Part shown: piece after piece, positions 8,918-17,278 of the stretch
Numbering within the stretch: position 1 is the stretch's first letter
How the letters are laid out: each line of letters begins with the position of its first letter
DNA from: Saccharothrix longispora
Lineage (GTDB): Bacteria; Actinomycetota; Actinomycetes; Mycobacteriales; Pseudonocardiaceae
Direction of reading: 5' to 3'
Length of the DNA stretch: 64,000 nucleotides
Assembly (NCBI RefSeq): GCF_030852425.1
Contig: NZ_NSDM01000001.1
Span: 434,001 to 498,000 of the forward strand
Made by a program: the position numbers and the translations under genes
The notes under the pieces: generated by a model
Databases searched by the model: none
What the model saw: only the letters and a program-made list of their open reading frames with translations
Told to the model about the DNA's origin: nothing

Positions 8918-11077
8918 TTACCGGCGCAGCAGGTCGTCGATCTCCTCGGGCTTCATCGGCTTGGCGAAGAACCAGCCCTGGCCGGTGTCGCAGCCGATCC
9001 GGTGCAGTCGCTTGGCCTGCGCCGGCGTCTCCACGCCCTCCGCCGTGACGCCCAGCTGGAGCGCGTGCGCCAACTGGACGAGGGTGGAGACGATCTGCGC
9101 GTCGACCGCGTCCTCCTCGTCGGCCGCGCGCAGCCCCTCCATGAACGAGCCGGCGATCTTCAGCTCGTGCACGGGCAGGTGCTTGAGGTAGGCGAGGTTC
9201 GAGTAGCCGGTGCCGAAGTCGTCGATGGCGATGCGCACGCCCATGTCCGACAGCGCGCGCAGCGCCTCCAGCGGCTCGTCGGCGGTGCCCATGATCGCGC
9301 TCTCGGTCAGCTCCAGCTGGAGGTGGTGCGGCGGCAGGGCGCACTCGTCGAGGATGCGCTTGACGTCGCGCACCAGCTCGGGGTCGCGGGACTGGCGGAC
9401 GGCGAGGTTCACCGACACGAACGGCGCGGCCTCGCCGAACTCGTCCAGCCAGCGGCGGGCCTGCTCGCACGCCTTGCGCAGCACCCAGCGGCCCAGCGGG
9501 ACGATCAGGCCGGTCTCCTCGGCCAGCTCGATGAACCGGTCGGGCGCGAGCCGGCCGAACTCCGGGTGCTGCCAGCGCACGAGGGCTTCCACGCCGACGA
9601 CCGTGCTGTCCTCCAGCCGCACCAGGGGCTGGTAGTCCACGTAGAACTCGTCGCGCTCCAGCGCCGCGGGCATGGTCGCGGACAGCGTGAAGCGGGCGAC
9701 CTCCTTGGCGTTGCGGTCCGGGTCGTAGAGCGCCCAGCGGGACTTGCCGTCGGCCTTCGCCCAGTACAGCGTGATGTCGGCGTCGCGCATCAGGTCGGCC
9801 GCGGTGGTGCCGGACAGGGTGCGCTCGACGATGCCGATGGACGCGGACACGGTCAGCTCGTGGCCGCCGATGCGGATCGGCGACTCCAGCTCGCGCAGCA
9901 CGCGGTCGGCGACGTCGACGATGTCCTGCGTGTCCCGCGAGCCCTCCACCAGGATCACGAACTCGTCGCCGCCCATCCGGGCCACCAGCTTGCCCTCGCC
10001 GGACACCGACAGGTCGAGCCGGCGACCGACCTCGACGAGCAGCTGGTCGCCGATGTCGTGGCCGAGGCTGTCGTTGATCACCTTGAACCCGTCGAGGTCC
10101 AGGTAGCACAGGCCGGCGCGCAGCCGGGCGCGGTTGTTGAACACCCGGCCGAGGCGCTCCAGGAACAGGGCGCGGTTGGGCAGGCCGGTCAGCGGGTCGT
10201 GCAGCGCCTGGTAGCGCAGGCGGTTCTGGAGCAGGTGGCGGTCGGTGACGTCCTCGATCATCGCCACCTGGTACTGCGGGTCGCCGTGGTCGTCGCGCAC
10301 CAGCGACAGCGTCAGGTGCGTCCACACCTGCTCGCCGTCGGCGCGGCGGAACCGCTTCTCGGCCCGGTAGTGGTCGCACTCGCCCGCGGTGAGCTGGTCG
10401 TACAGCCGCCAGACGCTGCCACCGTCCTCCGGGTGCATCAGGTCGCGGATGTTGTACTGCCGCATCTCCTCGACGCTGAAGCCCAGCATGTCCTGCAACG
10501 CCTGGTTCACGTCGAGGATGCGGCCCTCGATGTCGGCGATGCCGATGCCGATGGCCGCCTCGGTGAACATCGCGCGGAACCGGGCCTCGGACGCGCGCAG
10601 CGCCGCCTCGGCCTGGTCGCGGGCGTCCAGCACGGCGGCGCGGATCGCCTCCTGCTCGGCGAGCGTGCGCTCGCGCAACGCGCGGGCGTACCCGGCGGCC
10701 AGCGCGCCCTGGAGCGCGGCGAGGCGGGAGCGCACCAGCTCGTCGGGCACGACGCCCAGCTCGGTCAGCAGGTCGTCGCCGAGCAGCTGGACCGTGCGGC
10801 CCAGCGTGTCGGTGCCGGTGAAGTGCGCCTCGACCAGCCGCGCGCCGATCTCGTAGCCCGGCGCGGTGCGGAACGGGGTCGCGTGCAGCGCGTGCACCAG
10901 GACCTCGGTCAGCGCTTGCAGGTGCTCGGCGACCTCGGTCCGGGTCATCGGGACGTAGCTGCTGCCGATGACCGCCGTGGCCCAGGTCCGCGCGAACGAC
11001 TCCGCCCCGGCCTGTACGGCGGGGTCGAGGTTCGATCGGCCCGGTGCTGCCACCCGATGGTCAACCTGTTCCGTCAT
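8918..11077 (-). CDS. PAS-GGDEF-EAL cyclic di-GMP enzyme
   Basis: This 719-residue soluble protein has an N-terminal all-helical region (about 1-150), a coiled stretch, a PAS domain with a PAC-like end (about 165-285), a GGDEF domain (intact GGDEF near 367) and an EAL domain (EAL near 496, DDFGTG near 616, AEGVET and DTGQGWFF later). Diguanylate cyclase and phosphodiesterase sites both look complete, so it may make and break c-di-GMP, with the PAS domain sensing a ligand. The usual KID after DDFG is KIA here, though the Lys is kept. ATG at 11077. It is convergent with the glucose dehydrogenase, with 18 nt between stops. In streptomycetes such proteins tune development. Confidence 0.92.
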   Translation of the reverse strand: MTEQVDHRVAAPGRSNLDPAVQAGAESFARTWATAVIGSSYVPMTRTEVAEHLQALTEVLVHALHATPFRTAPGYEIGARLVEAHFTGTDTLGRTVQLLGDDLLTELGVVPDELVRSRLAALQGALAAGYARALRERTLAEQEAIRAAVLDARDQAEAALRASEARFRAMFTEAAIGIGIADIEGRILDVNQALQDMLGFSVEEMRQYNIRDLMHPEDGGSVWRLYDQLTAGECDHYRAEKRFRRADGEQVWTHLTLSLVRDDHGDPQYQVAMIEDVTDRHLLQNRLRYQALHDPLTGLPNRALFLERLGRVFNNRARLRAGLCYLDLDGFKVINDSLGHDIGDQLLVEVGRRLDLSVSGEGKLVARMGGDEFVILVEGSRDTQDIVDVADRVLRELESPIRIGGHELTVSASIGIVERTLSGTTAADLMRDADITLYWAKADGKSRWALYDPDRNAKEVARFTLSATMPAALERDEFYVDYQPLVRLEDSTVVGVEALVRWQHPEFGRLAPDRFIELAEETGLIVPLGRWVLRKACEQARRWLDEFGEAAPFVSVNLAVRQSRDPELVRDVKRILDECALPPHHLQLELTESAIMGTADEPLEALRALSDMGVRIAIDDFGTGYSNLAYLKHLPVHELKIAGSFMEGLRAADEEDAVDAQIVSTLVQLAHALQLGVTAEGVETPAQAKRLHRIGCDTGQGWFFAKPMKPEEIDDLLRR

Positions 11078-11158
11078 GTCCGCCGGCCTACCGCCACACC
11101 CGCAGAGGATACGGCCGGTCGCCGACCGGAGTCGACAACACGGTCGGGTGTGCCTTCA

Positions 11159-11182
11159 CCCGTCGGCGCTTCACCCGACGGG
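11159..11182 (-). terminator. Short hairpin after the methyltransferase gene
   Basis: Eight-bp arms (11159-11166 and 11175-11182, CCCGTCGG and its complement) surround an 8-nt loop. They lie about 40 nt beyond the methyltransferase stop. There is no T-run, as usual in such GC-rich genomes. Confidence 0.4.
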
Positions 11183-11222
11183 GTTACCCCCGCGGCGGCC
11201 CCGTCCCCCGGTCCGGCGTCCA

Positions 11223-12059
11223 TCAGGGCTTCCGCCCCACCGCGCCGAAGCCGATGAAGTTGTCGGCGCCCCCGTGCACGTCGTCGGGCGACTCCGGGCG
11301 CCACAGCGGCAGCCGCTCCACGCCCGGGGGGACCAGGTCGAACCCCTCGAACAACGCCTCCACCTCCCGCTTCGAGCGGTAGGTGATCTCGCTGACGCCG
11401 CGGTTGTAGGTGCTCTTGGCCTCGTCCCACACCGGGTCCCACTCGCCCTCCTCGTACCCCGCGTGCGAGAGGGCGAGGAAGCTCCCCGGCGGCACGGCGT
11501 CCCGGTAGGCGGCCACGACCCCGTGCGGGTCGTCCTCGTCCGCCATGAAGTGCAGCAGCGCGACCATGAGCACGCCGACCGGCCGGTCGAAGTCCAACTG
11601 GCGGGCCACCTCGGGCGACCGCATCACGCGGTCGACGTCCCGCACGTCGGTCCGGAGGACGCTGACCAGCGGGTTGCCGGTCAGGATGGCCCGGCTGTGC
11701 GCGACCGCGACGGGGTCCACGTCGACGTAGACCACGCGCGCGGACGGGTCCACGGTCTGCGCGATCTCGTGCACGTTGCCCACGGTCGGGATGCCGGAGC
11801 CCAGGTCGAGGAACTGGCGGACGCCCTGCGCGAGCAGGTGGCGCACCGCCCGGCGCAGGAAGGCTCGGTGGTTGAGGATCACGTTCTTGAGCACCGGCAC
11901 GTCGGCGAGCACCTTGTCGGCCACCGCCCGGTCGACGGCGAAGTTGTGCGCGCCGCCGAGCCAGTAGTCGTAGACCCGCGCGATGCTGGGGCGACCCAGG
12001 TCGATGTTCCCGGGCGCCCAGGTGGGCCGCTCCACGCTCTCCAAGCCCCTGCTCCTCAC
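11223..12059 (-). CDS. SAM-dependent methyltransferase, DUF574 family
   Basis: The 278-residue protein has the family opening PSIARVYDYWLGGAHNF (about residues 25-42), a SAM-binding strand FLDLGSGIPT, an acidic second strand VYVDVDPVAV and a later GVLMVALLHF. This is the PF04672 (DUF574) methyltransferase family, which is expanded in Streptomyces and Pseudonocardiaceae. Substrates are unknown for most members. GTG at 12059 is chosen because it lies closest to the conserved part with a G-rich stretch upstream; GTG at 12035 is an alternative. The gene is divergent from the membrane-anchored pair at 12190, across about 130 bp. Confidence 0.85.
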   Translation of the reverse strand: MRSRGLESVERPTWAPGNIDLGRPSIARVYDYWLGGAHNFAVDRAVADKVLADVPVLKNVILNHRAFLRRAVRHLLAQGVRQFLDLGSGIPTVGNVHEIAQTVDPSARVVYVDVDPVAVAHSRAILTGNPLVSVLRTDVRDVDRVMRSPEVARQLDFDRPVGVLMVALLHFMADEDDPHGVVAAYRDAVPPGSFLALSHAGYEEGEWDPVWDEAKSTYNRGVSEITYRSKREVEALFEGFDLVPPGVERLPLWRPESPDDVHGGADNFIGFGAVGRKP

Positions 12060-12189
12060 GCCGCGATTCCCCGCCGTTGCGGTGACCCACACATCATGGG
12101 CCAACCCGGTGAGTCGGCACACCGCTCCTTTGCGCCGAGTTCGCGGATCGATCACCTCGCGTCCCGCCGCCGGGGAGAATGACCCCCTT

Positions 12190-13299
12190 GTGAGGTACCT
12201 CTGGATCGTGGGCGCGGTCGCGGTGGCCGCCGCGGCGGTGCTGCTCGTCGTCCGGCAACGCGGCAGGCACAGCCTGCTCGTCCCCACCCTGATCGGGTCG
12301 ATCGGAGCGTTCCTGCTGGTCGCGGGCTGGTTGTTCGCGGTGGACCCCGGCGCGCCGAAGCACGAGGCGATCAAGACGGGCGGCCTGGCGGGCGGCGCCG
12401 TCGTCGCCCTCTACGCCCTGTGGCTCAACGACCGCAGGCGCCGGACGGACGAGGACCGGCAGGCGGTCGAGGTGCGGCGGCAGCAACTGGAGGACCAGCG
12501 CGCCGAGCACGACCGGTCCCGCGTCGCCGACGAGCGGTTCGCCCGGTCGGTCGAGCTGCTGGGCCACGAGGCCGAGCAGGTGCGGGTGGGCGCGATGCAC
12601 GCCCTCGCGGGCCTGGCGCGGTCGCGGGAGGAGTACCGGCAGACCGTCCTCGACGTGCTGTGCGCCTACCTGCGCCGGCCGTTCGCCACCACCGACGCGG
12701 GGGACGCGCCGCGCGACGAGCGCGAGCTGGAGGTCCGGCTCACCGCGCAGCGGCTGGTCGCCGACCTGCTGCCGCGCGACGACGAGCCGGACGCCCGGCG
12801 CTACGACCTCGACCTGACCAGGGCCTACCTGGAGTACTTCGACATCTCGCACCGCCAGGTCGGCGACCTCGTCGTGCGCGCCGCCCACCTGGCCGAGTCG
12901 AACTCGTTCCACCACGTGGTCGTCCGCGGCGGCGCGTGGTTCACCGACTCGGTCAGCGAGGGCCGGCTGTACCTGCACGACACGACCTTCCACGGCAAGG
13001 CGTGGTTCAGCCGCTTCACCTGCCGCGACCGGGTCGACTTCGCGCGCACCCGGTTCCTCGGGCCGAACAAGTTCGCGGGCACGCGGTTCACCGCGCCGGT
13101 GGGCTTCGCGGACGCCGTGTTCGCGCGCCCCGTCGACGTCACCGGCGCCCGGTTCCTGGGCGGGGTGGACCTGCGGTCGGCCGGGTCGCAGGCCGCGGCC
13201 ACGATCGGCATGTACGTGGCGCTGGACCACGAGAACGCGCTGCCGGACGGCTGGGTGGTCGAGCGCCGCCCGGACGGCACCGGCCTGGTGAGGAGCTGA
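12190..13299 (+). CDS. Membrane-anchored protein with pentapeptide-like repeats, copy 1
   Basis: This is a 369-residue protein with two N-terminal membrane helices (about 3-21 and 34-55), a conserved glycine-rich third hydrophobic segment (KTGGLAGGAVVALYALW, about 65-81), a charged coiled-coil stretch (about 83-120), an all-helical middle (VELLGHEAEQVRVGAMHALAGL), and a C-terminal series of degenerate pentapeptide-like repeats (ARTRF, AGTRF, TGARF). The cytosolic part presumably forms a right-handed beta-solenoid. No enzyme motif is seen. Its stop overlaps the start of a paralogue, so the two form an operon that arose by tandem duplication. The function is unknown. GTG at 12190 opens the first hydrophobic helix. 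Confidence 0.8.
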   Translation: MRYLWIVGAVAVAAAAVLLVVRQRGRHSLLVPTLIGSIGAFLLVAGWLFAVDPGAPKHEAIKTGGLAGGAVVALYALWLNDRRRRTDEDRQAVEVRRQQLEDQRAEHDRSRVADERFARSVELLGHEAEQVRVGAMHALAGLARSREEYRQTVLDVLCAYLRRPFATTDAGDAPRDERELEVRLTAQRLVADLLPRDDEPDARRYDLDLTRAYLEYFDISHRQVGDLVVRAAHLAESNSFHHVVVRGGAWFTDSVSEGRLYLHDTTFHGKAWFSRFTCRDRVDFARTRFLGPNKFAGTRFTAPVGFADAVFARPVDVTGARFLGGVDLRSAGSQAAATIGMYVALDHENALPDGWVVERRPDGTGLVRS

Positions 13300-14276
13300 T
13301 GGTGCGCGGTCGCGGGTTGCTGCTGGTGAGCGTGGTCGCCGCGCTGCTGGTGACGGTGGGCACCACCGCCGTGCTGCTGCTGGTCGACCCGAAGCAGCCG
13401 AAGGCGGAGGCGATCAAGACCGGCGGCCTGGCGGGCGGCGCGGTCGTCGCGCTGTACGCGCTGTGGCTCAACGACCGCCGCCGCCGCACCGAGGAGGCGC
13501 GGCACGAGCTGGAGAGCGAGAAGGTCGCGGACGAGCGGTTCGCGCGCGCCGTGGAGCTGCTCGGCAACGAGGCCGACCAGGTCAGGCTGGGTGCGATGCA
13601 CGCGCTCGCCGGGCTGGCCTCGGCCGCGCCGCGTTACAAGCAGACGGTGCTGGACGTGCTGTGCGCCTACCTGCGACGGCCGTTCCACCACCCGGCGTTC
13701 GGCAAGAGGCCCGAGGACCCGGACCGGGCGTACTCCGGCCTGTCGCACGAGAAGCGCCTGGAGGAGGTGAGCGCCGAGCACGACCTGGAACTGGTGGTGC
13801 GGCAGACCGCGCAGCGGCTGATCACCGACCTGCTGCCGTGGGGCGACGACCCCGACGACACGCCCTACCAGGTGGACCTGACGGCGGCGAGCCTCGTGTA
13901 CTTCCGGCTGACGGGCCGCCGCTTCGGCCGGCTGATCGCCCGGCGCGCCCAGTTCTACGGCATGACCGAGTTCCGGGAGGTCGAGCTGTCCAAGCCCGCT
14001 CTGTTCTCCGGTGGAGCGTTCCACGGACGGGTGGACTTCCGGCACGGCAGGTTCTGCGGCGGCATCTCGTTCCAGGACGTCGCCTTCGCCCGCGAACTTG
14101 ACGTCACCGGCGCGCAGGTCGCCACGTTCCTGCACGTCAGCCCCATGCCACCGGCGAAGGTGATCGGCTCGCTGGAGGCCCTGGCGGACGTCACGTACCG
14201 CGTCGCCCCCCAGGGGTGGCCGCTTACCGGCGACGGGCGACCCGCCGTCCTGCCGGACCACGTCCAGCAGGACTGA
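13299..14276 (+). CDS. Membrane-anchored protein with pentapeptide-like repeats, copy 2
   Basis: The 325-residue paralogue of the upstream gene shares AEAIKTGGLAGGAVVALYALW, WLNDRRRRTEE, VADERFARAVELLG and the LDVLCAYLRRPF segment. It has one N-terminal membrane helix before the shared one and a shorter repeat region at the C-terminus (FHGRVDFRHGRF). ATG at 13299 overlaps the previous TGA by one base, so translation is likely coupled. The AGGAGCTG just before it is both coding for copy 1 and the ribosome-binding site. The two may form a hetero-oligomer in the membrane. The 3' end runs into the remnant of a convergent LysR gene. Confidence 0.8.
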   Translation: MVRGRGLLLVSVVAALLVTVGTTAVLLLVDPKQPKAEAIKTGGLAGGAVVALYALWLNDRRRRTEEARHELESEKVADERFARAVELLGNEADQVRLGAMHALAGLASAAPRYKQTVLDVLCAYLRRPFHHPAFGKRPEDPDRAYSGLSHEKRLEEVSAEHDLELVVRQTAQRLITDLLPWGDDPDDTPYQVDLTAASLVYFRLTGRRFGRLIARRAQFYGMTEFREVELSKPALFSGGAFHGRVDFRHGRFCGGISFQDVAFARELDVTGAQVATFLHVSPMPPAKVIGSLEALADVTYRVAPQGWPLTGDGRPAVLPDHVQQD

Positions 14277-15014
14277 CGCCGCCGCGCCCGCCGAGGGCGG
14301 CGGCCACGACCGTCCGCACGGGGGGCGCGTCCACCACCTCGACGAAGGCCACCCGCGTCGACTAGCCCGCGAACGACCGGGGGCACCAGCGCCACGCCCA
14401 GGCCGAAGCCGGCGAAGTCGAGCAGCGAGTGGACGTCGTCGACCGCGACCGCGACCCGCCGGTCCACCCCGGCGGTGGTCGGGGCGCGGTCCACCTCGTC
14501 GCGCGTGCCCCGGTCCGGGTTGAGGTCCACGAACGGCCGGCCGCACCGACCGGCGCCGCGCGAACTCCGTCCGCCGAACCGCACGCCAGGGCCAGCGGTT
14601 CGGCGGACGGGGTCGACAGCTCCAGGTCGTCACCCACCCGGGTGGACGTGACGGAGGCGAGGTCGAGCCGTCCCGCGCGGACCGGGTCCACCAGCTCGGC
14701 CGCCCCGGCCTGGCGCAGCCGGATCTCCACGCCGGGGGTGCGGCTCGCGGAACCGGGCCAGCACGGCGGGCAGGTGCACGGCGTGCAGGCACTGGACGCC
14801 GTCCGCGGCCAGCGCGCCGCGCAGCAGGTCCCGCACGGCCGCCACCGCGTCGCGGGCCGCGTCGATCGCGCCCAGCGCGCGACGTGCCCCGACCAGCAGC
14901 GCGCGGATCGACGCGGACAGCCCCGACCCGGGCGACGCGTATCCGGCGGGCGGCGCGGGTGAAGTGGCACTCCTCGGCCACCGCGACGAAGTGCTCCAGC
15001 CGGCGCAGCTCCAC
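14240..15014 (-). pseudogene. Decayed LysR-type regulator
   Basis: LysR sequence is spread over several frames of the minus strand. The HTH start (MELRRLEHFVAVAEE, CHFTRAARRI) is at 15014. Then in other frames come SGLSASIRAL, HAVHLPAVLARF, GVEIRLRQAG, AELVDPVRAGRLDLA, RGTRDEVDRA, DVHSLLDFAGFGLGVALVP and finally a segment ending ASVLLDVV near 14260. At least four frame changes are needed. The segment between the HTH and the linker also looks shortened, and part of the ligand domain is missing. The original gene would have been divergent from the aldo/keto reductase at 15135, the usual place for a LysR regulator. Sequencing error could explain single shifts but not the internal losses. Confidence 0.75.
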
Positions 15015-15134
15015 GATGGATCACCCGTACTGCTGAACGGCACCGGGTCCTCCTGTTGGACAGCTCACTGCGTTCGGCCCACGCTGGTGGGGAACCACAA
15101 CGGCACGAAGACGCACAACGGAGGAAGGTCCACG

Positions 15135-15980
15135 ATGTTGACTCGTCGTATCGGAGGTGTCGAGGTCAGCGCCATCGGCCTGGGCGGGATGCCGATGTCG
15201 CTGTCCGGCCGCCCCGAGCGCGACCGGGCGATCGACACGATCCGCACCGCGCTCGACAAGGGCGTGACGCTGATCGACACGGCCGACGCCTACTCGGCCG
15301 ACGACACCGACTTCGGGCACAACGAGGAGCTGATCGCCGAGGCCCTCAAGGGCGTCGACGGCGTCCTGGTCGCCACCAAGGGCGGCCACACCCGCACCCC
15401 GGACGGCGGCTGGGGCCTCGACGGGCGGCCCGAGTACCTCAAGGCCGCGTGCGAGGCGTCGCTGCGCCGCCTCGGCGTCGACGCCATCGGCCTCTACCAG
15501 TTCCACCGGCCCGACCCGGACGTGCCGATCGCCGAGTCGGTGGGCGCGCTCGCCGACCTGCTCGACGAGGGCAAGATCCGGCTCGCGGGCGTGTCGAACT
15601 TCGACCCGGCGCAGATCCGCGAGGCGAACGACGTGCTCGGCGGTCGGCTGGCGAGCGTGCAGAACCAGTTCTCGCCCGCGTTCCGCTCCAGCGAGCCGGA
15701 GCTGGAGCTGTGCGCGGAGCTGGACATCGCGTTCCTGCCGTGGAGCCCGCTCGGCGGCATGGGCTCGGCCGGGCAGCTCGGCGCGAAGTTCGCGGCGTTC
15801 GCCGAGGTCGGCGAGGCGCACGGGGTGAGCCCGCAGCAGGCGTGCCTGGCCTGGATGCTCGCCAAGGCGCCGCAGGTCGTGCCGATCCCCGGCGCGTCGC
15901 GGCCCGCGAGCATCGCCGACTCGGCCGACGCCGTGCACGTCCGGCTGACCCCGGAGGAGCTGCGCCGACTGGACGGGTAG
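15135..15980 (+). CDS. Aldo/keto reductase
   Basis: This is a 281-residue (beta/alpha)8 NADPH-dependent oxidoreductase. The catalytic tetrad is visible: DTADAYS (Asp and Tyr, about residues 47-53), ATKGG (Lys) and YQFHRPD (His). The cofactor end has PIPGASRPASI. It would reduce aldehydes or ketones; the substrate is unknown. ATG at 15135 follows a good GGAGG site. The decayed LysR gene lies divergently upstream, so this gene may have lost its specific regulator and be expressed differently from its relatives. Confidence 0.88.
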   Translation: MLTRRIGGVEVSAIGLGGMPMSLSGRPERDRAIDTIRTALDKGVTLIDTADAYSADDTDFGHNEELIAEALKGVDGVLVATKGGHTRTPDGGWGLDGRPEYLKAACEASLRRLGVDAIGLYQFHRPDPDVPIAESVGALADLLDEGKIRLAGVSNFDPAQIREANDVLGGRLASVQNQFSPAFRSSEPELELCAELDIAFLPWSPLGGMGSAGQLGAKFAAFAEVGEAHGVSPQQACLAWMLAKAPQVVPIPGASRPASIADSADAVHVRLTPEELRRLDG

Positions 15981-16173
15981 CGGCCCACCCGGTCGCGGCT
16001 GCCGGACAGCGGGCCCCGGGATCGGCTCCCGTGATGCGGGAACGGGCGAATGGCCCGACGATCTAGGCCGTACGTACCAGTACCGCCGACCGAACGGGGG
16101 CGTCGATGGCGATGCACACCCGTCCGCGCACCCCGACCGCCCGACCGGGTGCCCGACGACCACGAAGCAGCAC

Positions 16174-16206
16174 GGGGGTCGGTGCCGCGCCGCGGCACCG
16201 ACCCCC
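16174..16206. terminator. Perfect 15-bp hairpin
   Basis: The arms 16174-16188 and 16192-16206 are exact inverted repeats around a GCC loop. The hairpin lies about 190 nt after the aldo/keto reductase stop and may end that transcript. There is no T-run. Confidence 0.5.
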
Positions 16207-16294
16207 GGCACCGACCCCCGGCGTCACCCCTCCTCCCGGGACCGGGACCCGCCCGCGCGCGGGGCGGCTCGGCGGGCGTTGCTCCGTTTTCGTG

Positions 16295-16324
16295 ACCAAT
16301 TAACACGAACCCTGGTGAATTGGT
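16295..16324. promoter_or_regulatory. Inverted repeat in the GH25 promoter region
   Basis: ACCAATT (16295-16301) and AATTGGT (16318-16324) are exact inverted repeats 16 nt apart, in the only AT-rich stretch upstream of the lysozyme gene. They could be an operator or flank the promoter. The regulator is unknown. Confidence 0.4.
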
Positions 16325-16382
16325 TAAACGAGCGGCACACTGCCCAACGAGTCAACCCCCTGCACTGGCTCAAGGAGTCCCG

Positions 16383-17207
16383 ATGAAGAACTTCGCCCGC
16401 TCCGCCACGACCCTGATCGCGGTCGTCGGCCTGGCCCTGTCCGGCTCGGCCCTCGCCACCGCCGCACCCACCACCTCCGACGCCAGGTCCGCCGACGCGG
16501 CACCCGTCGGCGACCACGCCATGGGCTCGCAGATCCGCAAGCACGAGGGCGGGGACGGCCGGAGCGTCGTGATCGACACCGACCCGGGCGCCCAGGCCGT
16601 CGTCTACGGCATCGACGTCAGCGGCCACCAGGGCAACGTCGACTGGGCGTACTGGTGGAACCAGGGCAAGCGGTTCGCCTACGTCAAGGCGACCGAGTCC
16701 ACCAACTACCGCAACCCGTACTTCGCCCAGCAGTACAACGGCTCGTACAACATCGGCATGATCAGGGGCGCGTACCACTTCGCGCTGCCCGACCGGTCCG
16801 GTGGCGCGGCGCAGGCCGACTACTTCATCGCCAACGGCGGAGGCTGGTCGCGCGACGGCAAGACCCTGCCGGGCGCGCTCGACATGGAGTACAACCCGTA
16901 CGGCTCGACCTGCTACGGCCTGAGCAAGGCCGGCATGACGTCGTGGGTCCTCTCGTTCAGCGACCGCTACCACGCCCGCACGGGCCGCTGGCCGGTCATC
17001 TACACGTCCACGAGCTGGTGGAACCAGTGCGTCGGCGGCGACTTCAGCTCCACCAACCCGCTGTGGGTGGCGCGCTACGCGACCTCGGTCGGCACCCTGC
17101 CGTACGCCTGGCCGATCTACACGATCTGGCAGTACTCGTCCTCGCCCATCGACCAGAACCAGTTCAACGGCGCCTACGACCGGTTGCAGGCGCTGGCCAA
17201 CGGCTGA
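16383..17207 (+). CDS. Secreted GH25 muramidase (lysozyme M1 type)
   Basis: The 274-residue protein has a Sec signal (MKNFARSATT, then a hydrophobic stretch with ALATA cleavage near 28) and a propeptide-like region to about residue 75. A GH25 barrel follows: GIDVSGHQGNVDW with the conserved Asp, RGAYHFALP, and the acidic pair in LDMEYNPYG. Two Cys residues (in STCYGL and NQCVGG) may form a disulfide. The enzyme cleaves N-acetylmuramic acid beta-1,4 bonds in peptidoglycan, from its own or other bacteria. ATG at 16383 follows AAGGAG. It stands alone, followed by a terminator hairpin shared with purL. Confidence 0.93.
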   Translation: MKNFARSATTLIAVVGLALSGSALATAAPTTSDARSADAAPVGDHAMGSQIRKHEGGDGRSVVIDTDPGAQAVVYGIDVSGHQGNVDWAYWWNQGKRFAYVKATESTNYRNPYFAQQYNGSYNIGMIRGAYHFALPDRSGGAAQADYFIANGGGWSRDGKTLPGALDMEYNPYGSTCYGLSKAGMTSWVLSFSDRYHARTGRWPVIYTSTSWWNQCVGGDFSSTNPLWVARYATSVGTLPYAWPIYTIWQYSSSPIDQNQFNGAYDRLQALANG

Positions 17208-17234
17208 CGGGCACGCGTTCCGCCCGCCGGTGAG

Positions 17235-17269
17235 GGGGTCGGCCGGGAGCTCCGCACCCGGCCGACCCC
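17235..17269. terminator. Bidirectional hairpin between the GH25 gene and purL
   Basis: Perfect 13-bp arms (17235-17247 and 17257-17269) flank a 9-nt loop in the gap between convergent genes. It should stop both transcripts. Confidence 0.65.
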
Positions 17270-17278
17270 GCCGTCACC

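Larger units (their letters stand above)
15981..16382. other. 402-bp gene-free stretch upstream of the lysozyme gene
   Basis: No credible coding frame is found here. The stretch holds one strong hairpin (16174-16206), a partial third copy of its arm just after it (near 16197-16212), and an AT-richer block from about 16285 with an inverted repeat that should contain the promoter of the GH25 gene. Confidence 0.7.

Noticed and set aside
16106..16303. A possible small plus-strand gene in the gap before the lysozyme
   Set aside because: It is Arg/Pro-rich, lies across a perfect hairpin and has no ribosome-binding site.
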